Shown here: positions 43,136-51,048 of the stretch, piece by piece
Layout of the letters: the number at the start of each line of letters is the position of its first letter
Position numbering within the stretch: position 1 is the first letter of the stretch
Source of the DNA: Eubacterium maltosivorans
GTDB lineage: Bacteria > Bacillota > Clostridia > Eubacteriales > Eubacteriaceae
NCBI RefSeq assembly: GCF_002441855.2
Contig: NZ_CP029487.1
Span: 2,356,001 to 2,420,000, forward strand
Length of the DNA: 64,000 bases
Direction: 5' to 3'
The notes under the pieces: model-generated
Database searches by the model: none
Seen by the model: the letters and a program-made list of their open reading frames with translations, nothing else
What the model was told of the DNA's origin: nothing
Translations under genes and position numbers: made by a program

Positions 43136-43615
43136 TTACAGCTGGCCCCTCAGCTTTTTAAGAATACAGCTGTGGCGGTACTGGAGGGTGCTGTAGCCAA
43201 TCCCCAGACTCTGGGAGGCTCTCCTGATGGACTGGCTCTGCCCGTAGACCGCTGTTAAAAGCGCCCGCTCCTCCGGGGTCAGCTCCCTGAGCGCTGCGCT
43301 CAGGCACTCAAGCTCCTCTTTATGGATATAGCCGCTCTCAATATCGGCGTCGGGGGCTTCCAACAGGCTGATCAGGGATTCGCCGTCCCCATCGCCCGCT
43401 CTGGCATCTGCCGGCACATCACGCGTCAGGCGGCGCAGGCACTTGCGGCGGCGGTTCTGCCCTTTCTGGTACACGTAGGGCTTGATAAAGGCCGCGAAAC
43501 CCGCTCCGGCGGTCTCGTCATAGGCCTGTATTCCCTCAAGAAAAGCCAGCCGGGCGTCCTGAAAGACGTTACTATTCGCAATAAAAAAGACACGTTCAAA
43601 ACGTGCCCTAGTTGA
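43136..43615 (-). pseudogene. Sigma-70 family factor lacking its 5' part
   Basis: The frame is open for 160 codons but has no ATG, GTG or TTG before GTG 43474. Translated, it carries region 2 (VFQDARLAFLEGIQAYDE at about 43565-43512, resembling the usual D-V-Y-Q-E-A-R-L-A-F-L-E) and region 4 with an HTH (LTPEERALL to the end; SIRRASQSLGIGYSTLQY). The ~45 N-terminal residues of region 1.2/2.1 are missing. Upstream sequence in all frames does not supply them and changes to an AT-rich small gene with a terminator. I interpret this as the 3' part of a UviA/SigO-like sigma gene interrupted at the prophage end. Confidence 0.75.
43583..43607 (-). terminator. Terminator at the prophage end
   Basis: GACACGTT (43589-43596) and AACGTGCC (43600-43607) form an 8-bp stem with a 3-base loop, followed on the minus strand by TTTTTT. 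It ends the small gene 43608-43766 and would isolate phage cargo transcription from the sigma remnant. Confidence 0.82.
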
Positions 43616-43766
43616 TCAAATTTACTTTCTTCTTAAATTCCCGTACAACTTCCTCAACCGTCAACCCCTGGAGTCGATCCTGCGTTTGCTGGATAATGCC
43701 ATTCACAACCCCATTCTTGTAGAACACATCCAAATAGTAACCTTTGTACTCTTGTGCGATTTTCAT
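43608..43766 (-). CDS. Small hypothetical protein
   Basis: About 52 residues from ATG 43766 (the frame reaches 43799). The ribosome site is weak. The protein has a Tyr-rich start and a TVEEVVREFKKKV helix. I do not recognise it. It lies between the BSH gene and the prophage end and has its own terminator. Confidence 0.5.
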   Translation of the reverse strand: MKIAQEYKGYYLDVFYKNGVVNGIIQQTQDRLQGLTVEEVVREFKKKVNLIN

Positions 43767-43803
43767 TATTATCATCCATACAAGAAAACACCAAAACAAT
43801 AAA

Positions 43804-43826
43804 AGCCCCCGATTCGACTAGGGGCT
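43804..43826 (-). terminator. Terminator after bile salt hydrolase
   Basis: AGCCCC/GGGGCT stem, followed on the minus strand by TTTTATTG. Confidence 0.75.
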
Positions 43827-43862
43827 AAAATACACCATGAAAAATTTATGTTGATACGGTTT

Positions 43863-44837
43863 TTAGTTTTGTATTTTTATCTGTTGCTCTTTAATTAATG
43901 GATAAGAGACAATACTTTGACTGTCGAGGTTTTCATTATGCATGTCTACGCCTGTTATTTGGCTATTTTCGTAAGTTTTATAGTAATAGACTCCCTTATC
44001 AACATTGCAACAAGAGCTATAAATAGTTATTTCATACGTATCTTCAGCTAAACGAACACATCCGCGTTCTTGATTGACTGAACCAAGTATGTGAAAAAAC
44101 TGACTAATGCTTTCAGATTCAGAAGTTCCAGAGACGGAATTTAGTTTAGTAAATACTGCTTTTACAAAACGAGAGGATGAAGAAAGGTCTCCAGGAATCC
44201 CAATCCCCCCCATACCACGGCTATAAACATCTAAAGCTATTGCACTTGAAAAACGATTTTCGGGTATTTCTCTGGTGGCATTCACATAATTATTTAGGTT
44301 GAAGATCTGAATATCAAAAGTTGGGTTATTGGTTAAAATTCCTACAGGGTTATCATATATTTTCATCCCTTCTTTTACAGATTCCACAGTTATCGATTCG
44401 TTCCGGTCCGATATCATCCAGTGCAAGGGTGAAAGCGGTAATTTTTCACTAAAATTGATATTGATAAGATTGATCCTACCAAGGAGTTCTTTTACCTCTT
44501 TAATGGTAGAGCACTGCCCTAAAATCCAGGGAATAAACTCGAATGGGGTTACATTATCTTTTCCCTCTGCTTCTTGTTTATAGTCCGCATTTTCTGGAAA
44601 ATTCAATCCTGCCATGCTTAGTCCCTTTTCGTTGGTGGCATCATAATACAGCGGATAATTATCCACAACGAAGGCCGTACCAATCATAGCATAATGAGAT
44701 TCCAGTGCTTTTACCTTTCTGAACTGAAACGGATAATTTCGTGGTGTTACTGTTACCGTTTCATTATAGGAGAATTCCAAATCAAGATTACGACCAAAAT
44801 AATGATCTTTTGTTGTGTATGTCGCTGCCGTACACAT
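43863..44837 (-). CDS. Choloylglycine hydrolase family (bile salt hydrolase/penicillin V acylase)
   Basis: A 324-residue Ntn-hydrolase beginning MCTAATY, so Cys2 becomes the N-terminal nucleophile after Met removal. The family residues Arg16 and Asp19 are seen in FGRNLDLE, an Asn in LTNNP (near 172) and an Arg in SSSSRFVKA (near 225). Length is standard. CGGAGGTG precedes ATG 44837, and TATAAT (minus strand, 44872-44867) is a -10 box, so it has its own promoter. It sits in the accessory end of the prophage, between terminators. Deconjugation of bile salts is likely; N-acyl-homoserine lactones or penicillin V are alternatives. Confidence 0.85.
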   Translation of the reverse strand: MCTAATYTTKDHYFGRNLDLEFSYNETVTVTPRNYPFQFRKVKALESHYAMIGTAFVVDNYPLYYDATNEKGLSMAGLNFPENADYKQEAEGKDNVTPFEFIPWILGQCSTIKEVKELLGRINLININFSEKLPLSPLHWMISDRNESITVESVKEGMKIYDNPVGILTNNPTFDIQIFNLNNYVNATREIPENRFSSAIALDVYSRGMGGIGIPGDLSSSSRFVKAVFTKLNSVSGTSESESISQFFHILGSVNQERGCVRLAEDTYEITIYSSCCNVDKGVYYYKTYENSQITGVDMHNENLDSQSIVSYPLIKEQQIKIQN

Positions 44838-44920
44838 TTTAGCACCTCCGTTTTATATGGATTTCAATTATACAATACCCAGAATCTTACTGTCTTAACC
44901 GCACATAAATTTAAAAAAAC

Positions 44921-44951
44921 AAAAAACTCCCGATCCAAAAGACCGGGAACT
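44921..44951 (-). terminator. Second hairpin after small gene 45097-45285
   Basis: TCCCGATC and GACCGGGA pair with a 5-base loop; on the minus strand a G and six T residues follow. It acts just upstream of the BSH promoter. Confidence 0.7.
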
Positions 44952-45061
44952 CTAAAAAAGGAAAAGTTAATGGGGAGAGTAATTTGTATTTTAAAAAGTA
45001 AGAGGTATGTGTGTTCGAGATTAATTATACCCAGGTAATAATATTTTAAACATGAAAAAAT

Positions 45062-45090
45062 AAAAAATCCCCTCGCCTCGGCAAGGGGAT
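45062..45090 (-). terminator. Terminator after small gene 45097-45285
   Basis: ATCCCCT (45067-45073) pairs with AGGGGAT (45084-45090), with TTTTTT following on the minus strand, directly past the stop codon. Confidence 0.85.
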
Positions 45091-45096
45091 CTACGC

Positions 45097-45285
45097 TCAT
45101 TTGTTAAATGTGACAACCGTATTATTCCAACTTCCGTTTAGCTTATTACCAAATGACGAAAAATTAGAATTCAATTCATTATTCAATGTTCCCAAATTAA
45201 TCGTATTTCTTATCGTCCTATTTGTATTTTCGATACCAAGAACGCGATACAATTTCTCCACTTCACCGTTTTTACTGTTTCTCAT
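45097..45285 (-). CDS. Small hypothetical prophage protein
   Basis: A 62-residue Asn-rich protein (about one residue in five is Asn) with AGGAGG 6 bases before the ATG. No known family. It is flanked by terminators and probably an independently expressed cargo gene or the last gene after the protease. Confidence 0.6.
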   Translation of the reverse strand: MRNSKNGEVEKLYRVLGIENTNRTIRNTINLGTLNNELNSNFSSFGNKLNGSWNNTVVTFNK

Positions 45286-45332
45286 GTTTTCCTCCTAGAA
45301 TCTTTCGTTAAATCGTTATATTTATCTTGCCA

Positions 45333-46223
45333 TTAAGCATGGTTAATAACAGCTTTATCGTTTTGTGACTCTATTATTTTTACCACATCAGAGCTTCCAA
45401 TTGATAGCATGTATGCGTGATGTACACTTAAAACAGCATCTTGCAATTGACTATCGTCTTCTAAAGCGGTTACCTTAAGGCCAATTTTTTTACAAAATTC
45501 CATATTAAAATGCCGGCCATGCAATTTTGAATCGACATGCTCATTTAATTTACCTACTATCGTTGCAATCGTTTTTCTATCTTCGGGTTTTTCTTGATCA
45601 AACATACAAGAGCCCAACCAATCTTCCACTAATTTGCTCGATAATTCAATTGCATCAATGGCAGTTTTCAAAAAAGCCGCTGGATACTGTTGTAATTTAA
45701 TAGCCCAATACTGAGTGTTTTGGGGATTTTCAGCAAGATCTTCTTTCGCTTCCTCAAACTCCATTTGGATATTATAAGCGGGGATTCCATTGAATTGGGG
45801 ATCAATAGGGCCTAAGCTTGACTGCTTTCCCATAATAATTTCTTTTGCCGCACAAGCCATCATAGTCCCAGCAGACATAGCTAATTGAGGTACAATAACT
45901 CTTATATCCGAATTAAATTTACTTCTTAAATAACTAATAATTGCTTCTGCCGCAGCTGGTGATCCCCCAGGTGTATGTAATATAAGATCCAACCCCTTTG
46001 AACAATCCATACCTTTTAAAGAATTCATAAATCCTGTCATATCTAGATCATTAATATCTAGATTTCCGATATTACTATTTCCCCTTGATAGAAACGCAGA
46101 ATAATACGCTATAGTGTTTCTCCCAGTATACCTTGACAAAAGTTTAAGATATTTCCGACGAATATAGTCACTTTGCGACATTGTTTCGTTTAATTCTCTC
46201 AAAATATCATCCCAACCTGCCAT
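45333..46223 (-). CDS. SDH/ClpP-like serine protease (SppA superfamily)
   Basis: A 296-residue protein resembling the serine dehydrogenase proteinase family (PF01972), related to ClpP and SppA. HTPGGSPAAAEAI (about 83-95) forms the oxyanion region, and the nucleophile is Ser117 in LAMSAGTMM; SSLGPIDPQ follows. An N-terminal helical part and no signal peptide are seen, so it is a cytoplasmic or membrane-side protease. TAGGAGGT precedes ATG. Its role in a prophage is unclear (host takeover or lysogeny conversion). Confidence 0.78.
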   Translation of the reverse strand: MAGWDDILRELNETMSQSDYIRRKYLKLLSRYTGRNTIAYYSAFLSRGNSNIGNLDINDLDMTGFMNSLKGMDCSKGLDLILHTPGGSPAAAEAIISYLRSKFNSDIRVIVPQLAMSAGTMMACAAKEIIMGKQSSLGPIDPQFNGIPAYNIQMEFEEAKEDLAENPQNTQYWAIKLQQYPAAFLKTAIDAIELSSKLVEDWLGSCMFDQEKPEDRKTIATIVGKLNEHVDSKLHGRHFNMEFCKKIGLKVTALEDDSQLQDAVLSVHHAYMLSIGSSDVVKIIESQNDKAVINHA

Positions 46224-46335
46224 TACATACCTCCTACGGTTACTGTGCTATTAATTATATAACACTCCATAGAAGATTGCTACAGTAAAATATGAATTTT
46301 TATTGATACATACCCACATTCCAAAGATTATAACA

Positions 46336-46358
46336 AAACAGCCGCCCCGAAGGACGGC
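46336..46358 (-). terminator. Terminator after endolysin
   Basis: GCCGCCC pairs with GGACGGC around a CGAA loop; TGTTTTGTT follows on the minus strand. It ends the late operon of the prophage. Confidence 0.72.
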
Positions 46359-46455
46359 CTAATTTAAAGAAAAGAAAAGGATGAAAAACTCCGATCACTT
46401 CTCGTTTTTTATTGTATAACGCAATTCTTTAAAACAGTTTTAAAGAATAATTTAA

Positions 46456-47469
46456 TCATCCAAACAGCAGCGAAAAGGTCTGTTCTCCGACAATCCCATC
46501 CACTGTTAATCCTCTACTGGCCTGGAAGTCCATAACGGCCTGGAACAACTGTGGTCCTGGGATACTGTCGAACTCGCCATGATAGAAGCCCAGCTCCGCC
46601 AAACGTTTTTCGTAGGCCAGAATCTGATCTTCCGCCGGAGCCTGGGTCTGATCGCCAAAGAAACCGTCGACCGGGACCCCATAAGCACGCTGCCCGTTCA
46701 TGACGCCAAGCTTTGTTTCTGGTCCATCAAGGTTGTCGATCGGGGCGCCGGGGTTATAATTGCAGATATTCATCCAATACTGAATGGTATCCACGCCCCA
46801 GGGGGCGGTTCTTGGGCTGCTTGGGGTTGGCTGTGGCTGCGGCGTTACGCCGGTTCCACCGCCCGCGTAAGCGTCCCAGGCAGCGTGATCGCCATAAAAG
46901 ACGTTTAAGTCCAATCGGTCACCCCAGCCCGCTAAACGGCCACCAGAAGTGTACTGAAGCATGGCCGCATCGCTCCAATAATGGATCGGATACATAGGCG
47001 CGTCCGGCCAGTAGCCATCACAGGTATCGGCGCTGTAATAAGCCACCCATAAGCCATAATCCCCGGCCATGACCGCGCTCCAATCCCATTCGTCGACCAC
47101 GGAGCCGGACATGTAAATCATGGGCTTAATGCCGGTGCGGGCCTGCACTCTGTCCAGAAACGCCTTGGCATAGCCGGGGCCGCAGTTGACGGCATCGGTT
47201 TCCCAGTCCAAAACCAGAATGGCTTCCCCAATATAGCCTTGGATATTATCCACGAAATAATCCGCCTCGGCCACCCCGGAGCTGTTCCCGTCCGCGAAGT
47301 GGTACACGCCCAGCTTCTTTCCGGCCGCTTTAGCCTGCTGGTACGCCCGGTCACAGTCGTCGTTGATGTAGTCAAGCCCCTGGGTTGCCTTAATGATCAC
47401 AAAATCGGATGGCACCGCTGCGGTGTCAATGCCTCTTTGCCATGCACTGATATCAATACCGTTTAACAT
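46456..47469 (-). CDS. Endolysin: GH25 lysozyme with C-terminal peptidoglycan-binding domain
   Basis: A 337-residue muramidase. The GH25 barrel (1-200) has Asp6, Asp88 and Glu90 (LDWE) as likely catalytic residues, and an IIKATQG segment. A linker rich in Gly/Pro/Gln leads to a C-terminal domain with EKRLAELGFYHGEFD...VMDFQ...VDGIVGEQT, a PG-binding_1-like fold. There is no signal peptide, so it is released by the holin. Its ATG overlaps the holin stop codon (TAATG). Confidence 0.93.
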   Translation of the reverse strand: MLNGIDISAWQRGIDTAAVPSDFVIIKATQGLDYINDDCDRAYQQAKAAGKKLGVYHFADGNSSGVAEADYFVDNIQGYIGEAILVLDWETDAVNCGPGYAKAFLDRVQARTGIKPMIYMSGSVVDEWDWSAVMAGDYGLWVAYYSADTCDGYWPDAPMYPIHYWSDAAMLQYTSGGRLAGWGDRLDLNVFYGDHAAWDAYAGGGTGVTPQPQPTPSSPRTAPWGVDTIQYWMNICNYNPGAPIDNLDGPETKLGVMNGQRAYGVPVDGFFGDQTQAPAEDQILAYEKRLAELGFYHGEFDSIPGPQLFQAVMDFQASRGLTVDGIVGEQTFSLLFG

Positions 47470-47924
47470 TATTCCTTACCTCCATTTTTATCTTCTGTTT
47501 CAGACTTCTTTTTTAAAATCTCAATGGCCTTTGTGATGGCTTCTGGAATCGGAACACCCATCAAGCCCATATTTTCCACAATGCTCAACATTTCATTCAC
47601 GCAGTACGCAATGACCACCGCGTCCCGGACGAAGTTTGTGCCGATCATAATGTCTAACCGACACGCCACCAGGACCACTAAAAGGACCATTCCTTTTCTC
47701 AGCAGCCCCATAAAGGCCGCGTTTGATCCCAATGCGCCGCTGTCTGTTTTCGTGCTGTTCTTAAACACTCCGGCCACAATTAAGCCGGTAATGTAGTCCA
47801 CACCCATAAAAATAAGCAATGTTATCAGCGCGGCGTCCCAACCACCAAAAAAGCCGGCAATGACACCGCCGACTGCTCCAATGCCCGCAATTACCGGGCC
47901 TTTTACTGTTATCATGTTTTCCAT
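47469..47924 (-). CDS. Phage holin (toxin secretion/phage lysis holin family)
   Basis: A 151-residue protein with about three membrane helices (GPVIAGIGAVGGVIAGFFGGWDA, LITLLIFMGVDYITGLIV, GLLRKGMVLLVVLVACRLD) and a charged C-terminus (ILKKKSETEDKNGG). It fits the holin_4/Cph1 group. AGGAG before ATG; the stop overlaps the endolysin ATG. Confidence 0.9.
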   Translation of the reverse strand: MENMITVKGPVIAGIGAVGGVIAGFFGGWDAALITLLIFMGVDYITGLIVAGVFKNSTKTDSGALGSNAAFMGLLRKGMVLLVVLVACRLDIMIGTNFVRDAVVIAYCVNEMLSIVENMGLMGVPIPEAITKAIEILKKKSETEDKNGGKE

Positions 47925-47954
47925 TGTTTATTCTCCTATTTTATAAATGCAATA

Positions 47955-48791
47955 TTAACTGCTGGGATATTGATCTGAAATTTTATTTATAATTAAATAA
48001 CCGTCCCGTAGTGCAGTTCCTTTAACTCCGCTTGCTAAAAAAAATGTCACTCGAAGATACGAAGCAACAACCTGATAGCAAGTTGTTCCAGTGAAAGCAT
48101 ATATAAATTTGCTCGCATCCTGTGAGCCGTTCACTCTACTGCCTGGGATATCTCCAAAATCAGTATAATTTTCGTCTGTAACACTACAAACCACCTCAAG
48201 CGCGGTGTTCGGTTCTGACTCAAGCTCTAACAATGAATTAAATTCAAAAGTGTAGGCTCCTGGACCTGCTAAATCAATCGACCCATCGGCAGCAAGCGTT
48301 GCGACGCTTTGATTTTGTACATAATTTACTAAAGGAAAAATCCCACCATCGGCATCTGCAATGAAGCCTTTTTTTATTTTAAAGGCTGCACACCCGCCAG
48401 TTGTACCGCCGGAACCGGATTGTCCCTGGGGAATCCCAAAATTGAGAACCGCCGCGTTTTCGGTACCGCTGTTATTGACTGTGGCGGGCTGCCCGGGTTG
48501 AAGTGTGGTGACGGTTCCGACGCTCACCGTTGCTGCTTTTCCATCGGCGCCTTTTGCCCCGGGCGCACCGTCTTTACCATTGGTTCCCGGAACCCCCTGT
48601 GGGCCGGTCGCCCCTTTGATATTGCCTGTTTTGACCCAGGCTCCAGTAGCTTTGCTGTACACATCATAGGTTGTTGTATTAATATAAAAATCGCCTTTTT
48701 TCCCCTGGGTGGTGGGTGCTGCTTCTCCAAAAAGAATGGAAGCGCCATCAGCACCTCTTACCATTCCCAAATCTACGGTTGTGACTGCCAT
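47955..48791 (-). CDS. Collagen-like phage tail fibre protein
   Basis: A 278-residue protein. The N-terminal module (GDFYINTTTYDVYSKATGAW) is repeated in the neighbour upstream, then G-X-Y triplets (GATGPQGVPG, KGADGKAA), then a C-terminal domain (about 140-278) of unknown fold, likely the receptor-binding head. It lies 12 bases after the next fibre gene. Confidence 0.82.
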   Translation of the reverse strand: MAVTTVDLGMVRGADGASILFGEAAPTTQGKKGDFYINTTTYDVYSKATGAWVKTGNIKGATGPQGVPGTNGKDGAPGAKGADGKAATVSVGTVTTLQPGQPATVNNSGTENAAVLNFGIPQGQSGSGGTTGGCAAFKIKKGFIADADGGIFPLVNYVQNQSVATLAADGSIDLAGPGAYTFEFNSLLELESEPNTALEVVCSVTDENYTDFGDIPGSRVNGSQDASKFIYAFTGTTCYQVVASYLRVTFFLASGVKGTALRDGYLIINKISDQYPSS

Positions 48792-48803
48792 CGTCTTTCC
48801 TCC

Positions 48804-49361
48804 TTATTCATAGGTTGCGATCAGGTGGCCGCTGGCATTGATCGAAAAGGTCGGTACTGGTCCAGGGTCGCCTTTTTCGCCTTTCGCCCCATCGGCGCCC
48901 GGGTTTCCTTTTTCGCCCGGGTCACCTTTGGCCCCCGTGGCACCTTTAATATTTCCGGCCTTTGTCCAGGCGTTTGACGCCTTTGTATAAAGATCAAAGT
49001 TCGCGGTGTTCAGGAAAGCATCCCCGTTCTTGCCTTGGGTCGTGGGTGGCGCGTTTCCAAACAAGATAGTGGCGCCATCGACGCCGTTCGTTCCTGCTGC
49101 CCCGGGATCGCCTTTCGCGCCGGGGTCTCCTTTGGCGCCCGGATCGCCCTTGGCCCCGGTCGCCCCTTTGATGTTTCCGGTTTTATTCCAGGTGCCGGAC
49201 ACTTTGATGTAAAGGTCGTAATTGGCGGTATTGATATAAAAGTCGCCGTCTTTTCCCTGGGCGGCTGTCGGTGCAGCTGCACCATTAAGCCATGTGGCCC
49301 CATCGTTCCCTTTTTCACCCTTTGGTCCGACAACATTCCCTAAATCTAACGTGGTTGCCAT
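48804..49361 (-). CDS. Collagen-like phage tail fibre protein (repeat-rich)
   Basis: A 185-residue protein with two copies of the module NTANYDLYIK...W.K.GNIKGATG and collagen triplets GAKGDPG, five or more in a row. It lacks a head domain and ends in FSINASGHLIATYE, which resembles the C-terminal ends of the fibre gene 49629-50531. AGGAGG precedes ATG. Confidence 0.8.
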   Translation of the reverse strand: MATTLDLGNVVGPKGEKGNDGATWLNGAAAPTAAQGKDGDFYINTANYDLYIKVSGTWNKTGNIKGATGAKGDPGAKGDPGAKGDPGAAGTNGVDGATILFGNAPPTTQGKNGDAFLNTANFDLYTKASNAWTKAGNIKGATGAKGDPGEKGNPGADGAKGEKGDPGPVPTFSINASGHLIATYE

Positions 49362-49373
49362 GATTTTTTCCTC

Positions 49374-49616
49374 CTAATATTCTTTATGCTCATAATAATT
49401 TTTACATTCAATGTTCGCGCCTTTGTAACGCAGGCGAACAAAATCAAAGCGGTGTCGACAAACTTCCTGACACACGCATTTTTCACAAGCGGCTATCTTA
49501 TTGGTTACTGGTCCAATGGGGCCGGTTGGTCCCACAAGGCCTTTGTCCGCACATGTTTCTTGCCTGCTAATGGCATTCACAGCGTTTTGAGCACACTGTG
49601 TCTGGTTTTCTGACAT
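49374..49616 (-). CDS. Small cysteine-rich prophage protein
   Basis: An 80-residue protein with GLVGPTGPIGP collagen-like triplets and a Cys cluster CEKCVCQEVC, plus a Cys in IECKNYY. AGGAGGT before ATG. It is encoded between fibre genes and may be a fibre-associated zinc or disulfide protein; no family is recognised. Confidence 0.6.
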   Translation of the reverse strand: MSENQTQCAQNAVNAISRQETCADKGLVGPTGPIGPVTNKIAACEKCVCQEVCRHRFDFVRLRYKGANIECKNYYEHKEY

Positions 49617-49628
49617 TTTATTTACCTC

Positions 49629-50531
49629 CTAGGTCACTTCATAGATCAAATGCCCATCCTCGATCCGGATCGGCGGGGCGGTTTCGTTATCATTGTGGGC
49701 CAGAATTAGGTGGCCCTCTTCACTGACATAAAGTCCAAACAACCCGGGATCCAGTTTTGTCACCACGCCCGGAAGCCCAGGGTCGCCTTTTGGTCCGGGT
49801 GGTCCGGTGATATTGACCGTTTTGGGTGGTGTTTCATCTGGTGTGGCCTGCCAGGACAAATCCCCTTCTGTTGTGACATCCGGCTTCCAGGTCTTGACTT
49901 TTGCCGCTTCCTGGGCGGCTTTTGCGGCGGCCGCTTCGGCTTCGTCCGCATGCTTTTCCGCTTCTCCGGCTTTTGTTGTGGCGGTCGTGGCACTGGCTTC
50001 GGCGGCATCCTGTCCCTCTTTTGCCGCTTTCGCACTGTTCGTTGCTTCGGTCGCTTTTGCGGTTGCGGTTTCGGCGCTTCTTTGGGCTGCTGCGTCGGCT
50101 GACTCAGCGGCATTTTTAAATTGCTCAACCAGTTTTTTATCGCTTTCGACTTCTTTTTTTGCCTTGACTGCCGCGTTTTCAGCAGCTTCAGCAGCCTCGC
50201 GCGCCGTTTCGGCACCCATCTCAGAAGCTTCTGCTTTTTTAGCGGCGGTTTCAGCTCCCGTTTGGGCTATTACCGCGTCATTTTTAGCTTTCGTTGCCTG
50301 CGATTCAGCGATTTCAGCCGCAGCTTGTGCGGCTTCGGCTGCTTTTTGAGCCTTTTCTGCGTCCTCCACTTCCTGCCAAATATCTTCCTTCGACGCGAGC
50401 TCTTTCACATCTCCCGCAGCGAACGCCGCATATACTTTTCTTGTACCGTCTATGGTGACCGCCAGCTCACCGGGCTTCATCTTTTCTGGCCGAAAATCCG
50501 CACCGGCGCCACGGCGCATCTGTATTGCCAT
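49629..50531 (-). CDS. Phage tail fibre protein with long Ala-rich coiled coil
   Basis: A 300-residue protein. The N-terminus MAIQMRRGAGADF..KM.PGELAV is typical of tail-fibre attachment domains of Firmicute phages. Residues about 55-215 are an Ala/Lys/Glu-rich heptad region. A collagen-like patch GPPGPKGDPGLPG and a C-terminal EEGHLILAHND segment follow. AAAGGAGG precedes the ATG. Confidence 0.85.
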   Translation of the reverse strand: MAIQMRRGAGADFRPEKMKPGELAVTIDGTRKVYAAFAAGDVKELASKEDIWQEVEDAEKAQKAAEAAQAAAEIAESQATKAKNDAVIAQTGAETAAKKAEASEMGAETAREAAEAAENAAVKAKKEVESDKKLVEQFKNAAESADAAAQRSAETATAKATEATNSAKAAKEGQDAAEASATTATTKAGEAEKHADEAEAAAAKAAQEAAKVKTWKPDVTTEGDLSWQATPDETPPKTVNITGPPGPKGDPGLPGVVTKLDPGLFGLYVSEEGHLILAHNDNETAPPIRIEDGHLIYEVT

Positions 50532-50843
50532 TTAGCTTCCCTCCTTTGCCGGGCTTGCTTGTGTTTTGCTCTGAGCAGTTTGAGCGGATTGTGCTTTGAA
50601 CGCTTCCAGCAACTCTTCTTTTGTCCCGGTTTTTGTTTCGGTTAACGGTTTAGCCAATTCAAGCACGGCACTAGCGTAAAGCCTGTTTTTGGCGTCTTTG
50701 ATATTTTGAGACAGTCGAGCCACAACCCCCTCAATGTCCGTGATATCCAGTCCGTATTGGCTGCTCATCTCGGTCAGGCGGCTGTCCATTTCGTGGTAAA
50801 CAGCATCCATATTAGCCATTTTCGTGATATTAATGCCTTCCAA
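50532..50843 (-). CDS. Prophage tail-region protein of unknown function
   Basis: A 103-residue helical protein. The start at TTG 50843 overlaps the end of the preceding gene by 14 bases; an in-frame ATG at 50819 is an alternative. Ends in a Gln/Lys/Ser-rich tail. Unknown family; by position it belongs to the tail tip or fibre module. Confidence 0.6.
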   Translation of the reverse strand: MEGINITKMANMDAVYHEMDSRLTEMSSQYGLDITDIEGVVARLSQNIKDAKNRLYASAVLELAKPLTETKTGTKEELLEAFKAQSAQTAQSKTQASPAKEGS

Positions 50844-51030
50844 AGTAAATCACTCCCTCCTGTTTCTTTGGTTTTTCTCCAAACCACCCCTCATCTGGTG
50901 TGGCCACGATCGTCTCGTTTCCTTGGCTTTCCTCAAAAACGATGCGCCAGCCGTCTCTCAAAAACCGATCCGACTGTTTCTCTGGATCGGACAAATACAT
51001 TTGCACATTATCTTTTACTGCCTTGTACAT
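50830..51030 (-). CDS. Small prophage protein
   Basis: A 66-residue protein starting with AGGAGAAAA before ATG. Acidic and aromatic, with DEGWFGEKPKKQEG; probably a small fibre or assembly factor. No family recognised. Confidence 0.6.
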   Translation of the reverse strand: MYKAVKDNVQMYLSDPEKQSDRFLRDGWRIVFEESQGNETIVATPDEGWFGEKPKKQEGVIYFGRH

Positions 51031-51048
51031 TTTTCTCCTCCCACTGGC

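Noticed and set aside
49760-50645. Several long overlapping frames on both strands inside the Ala-rich fibre gene
   Set aside because: Low-complexity Ala/Lys/Glu codons make open antisense frames by chance; only the minus frame 49629-50531 has a ribosome site and family start.
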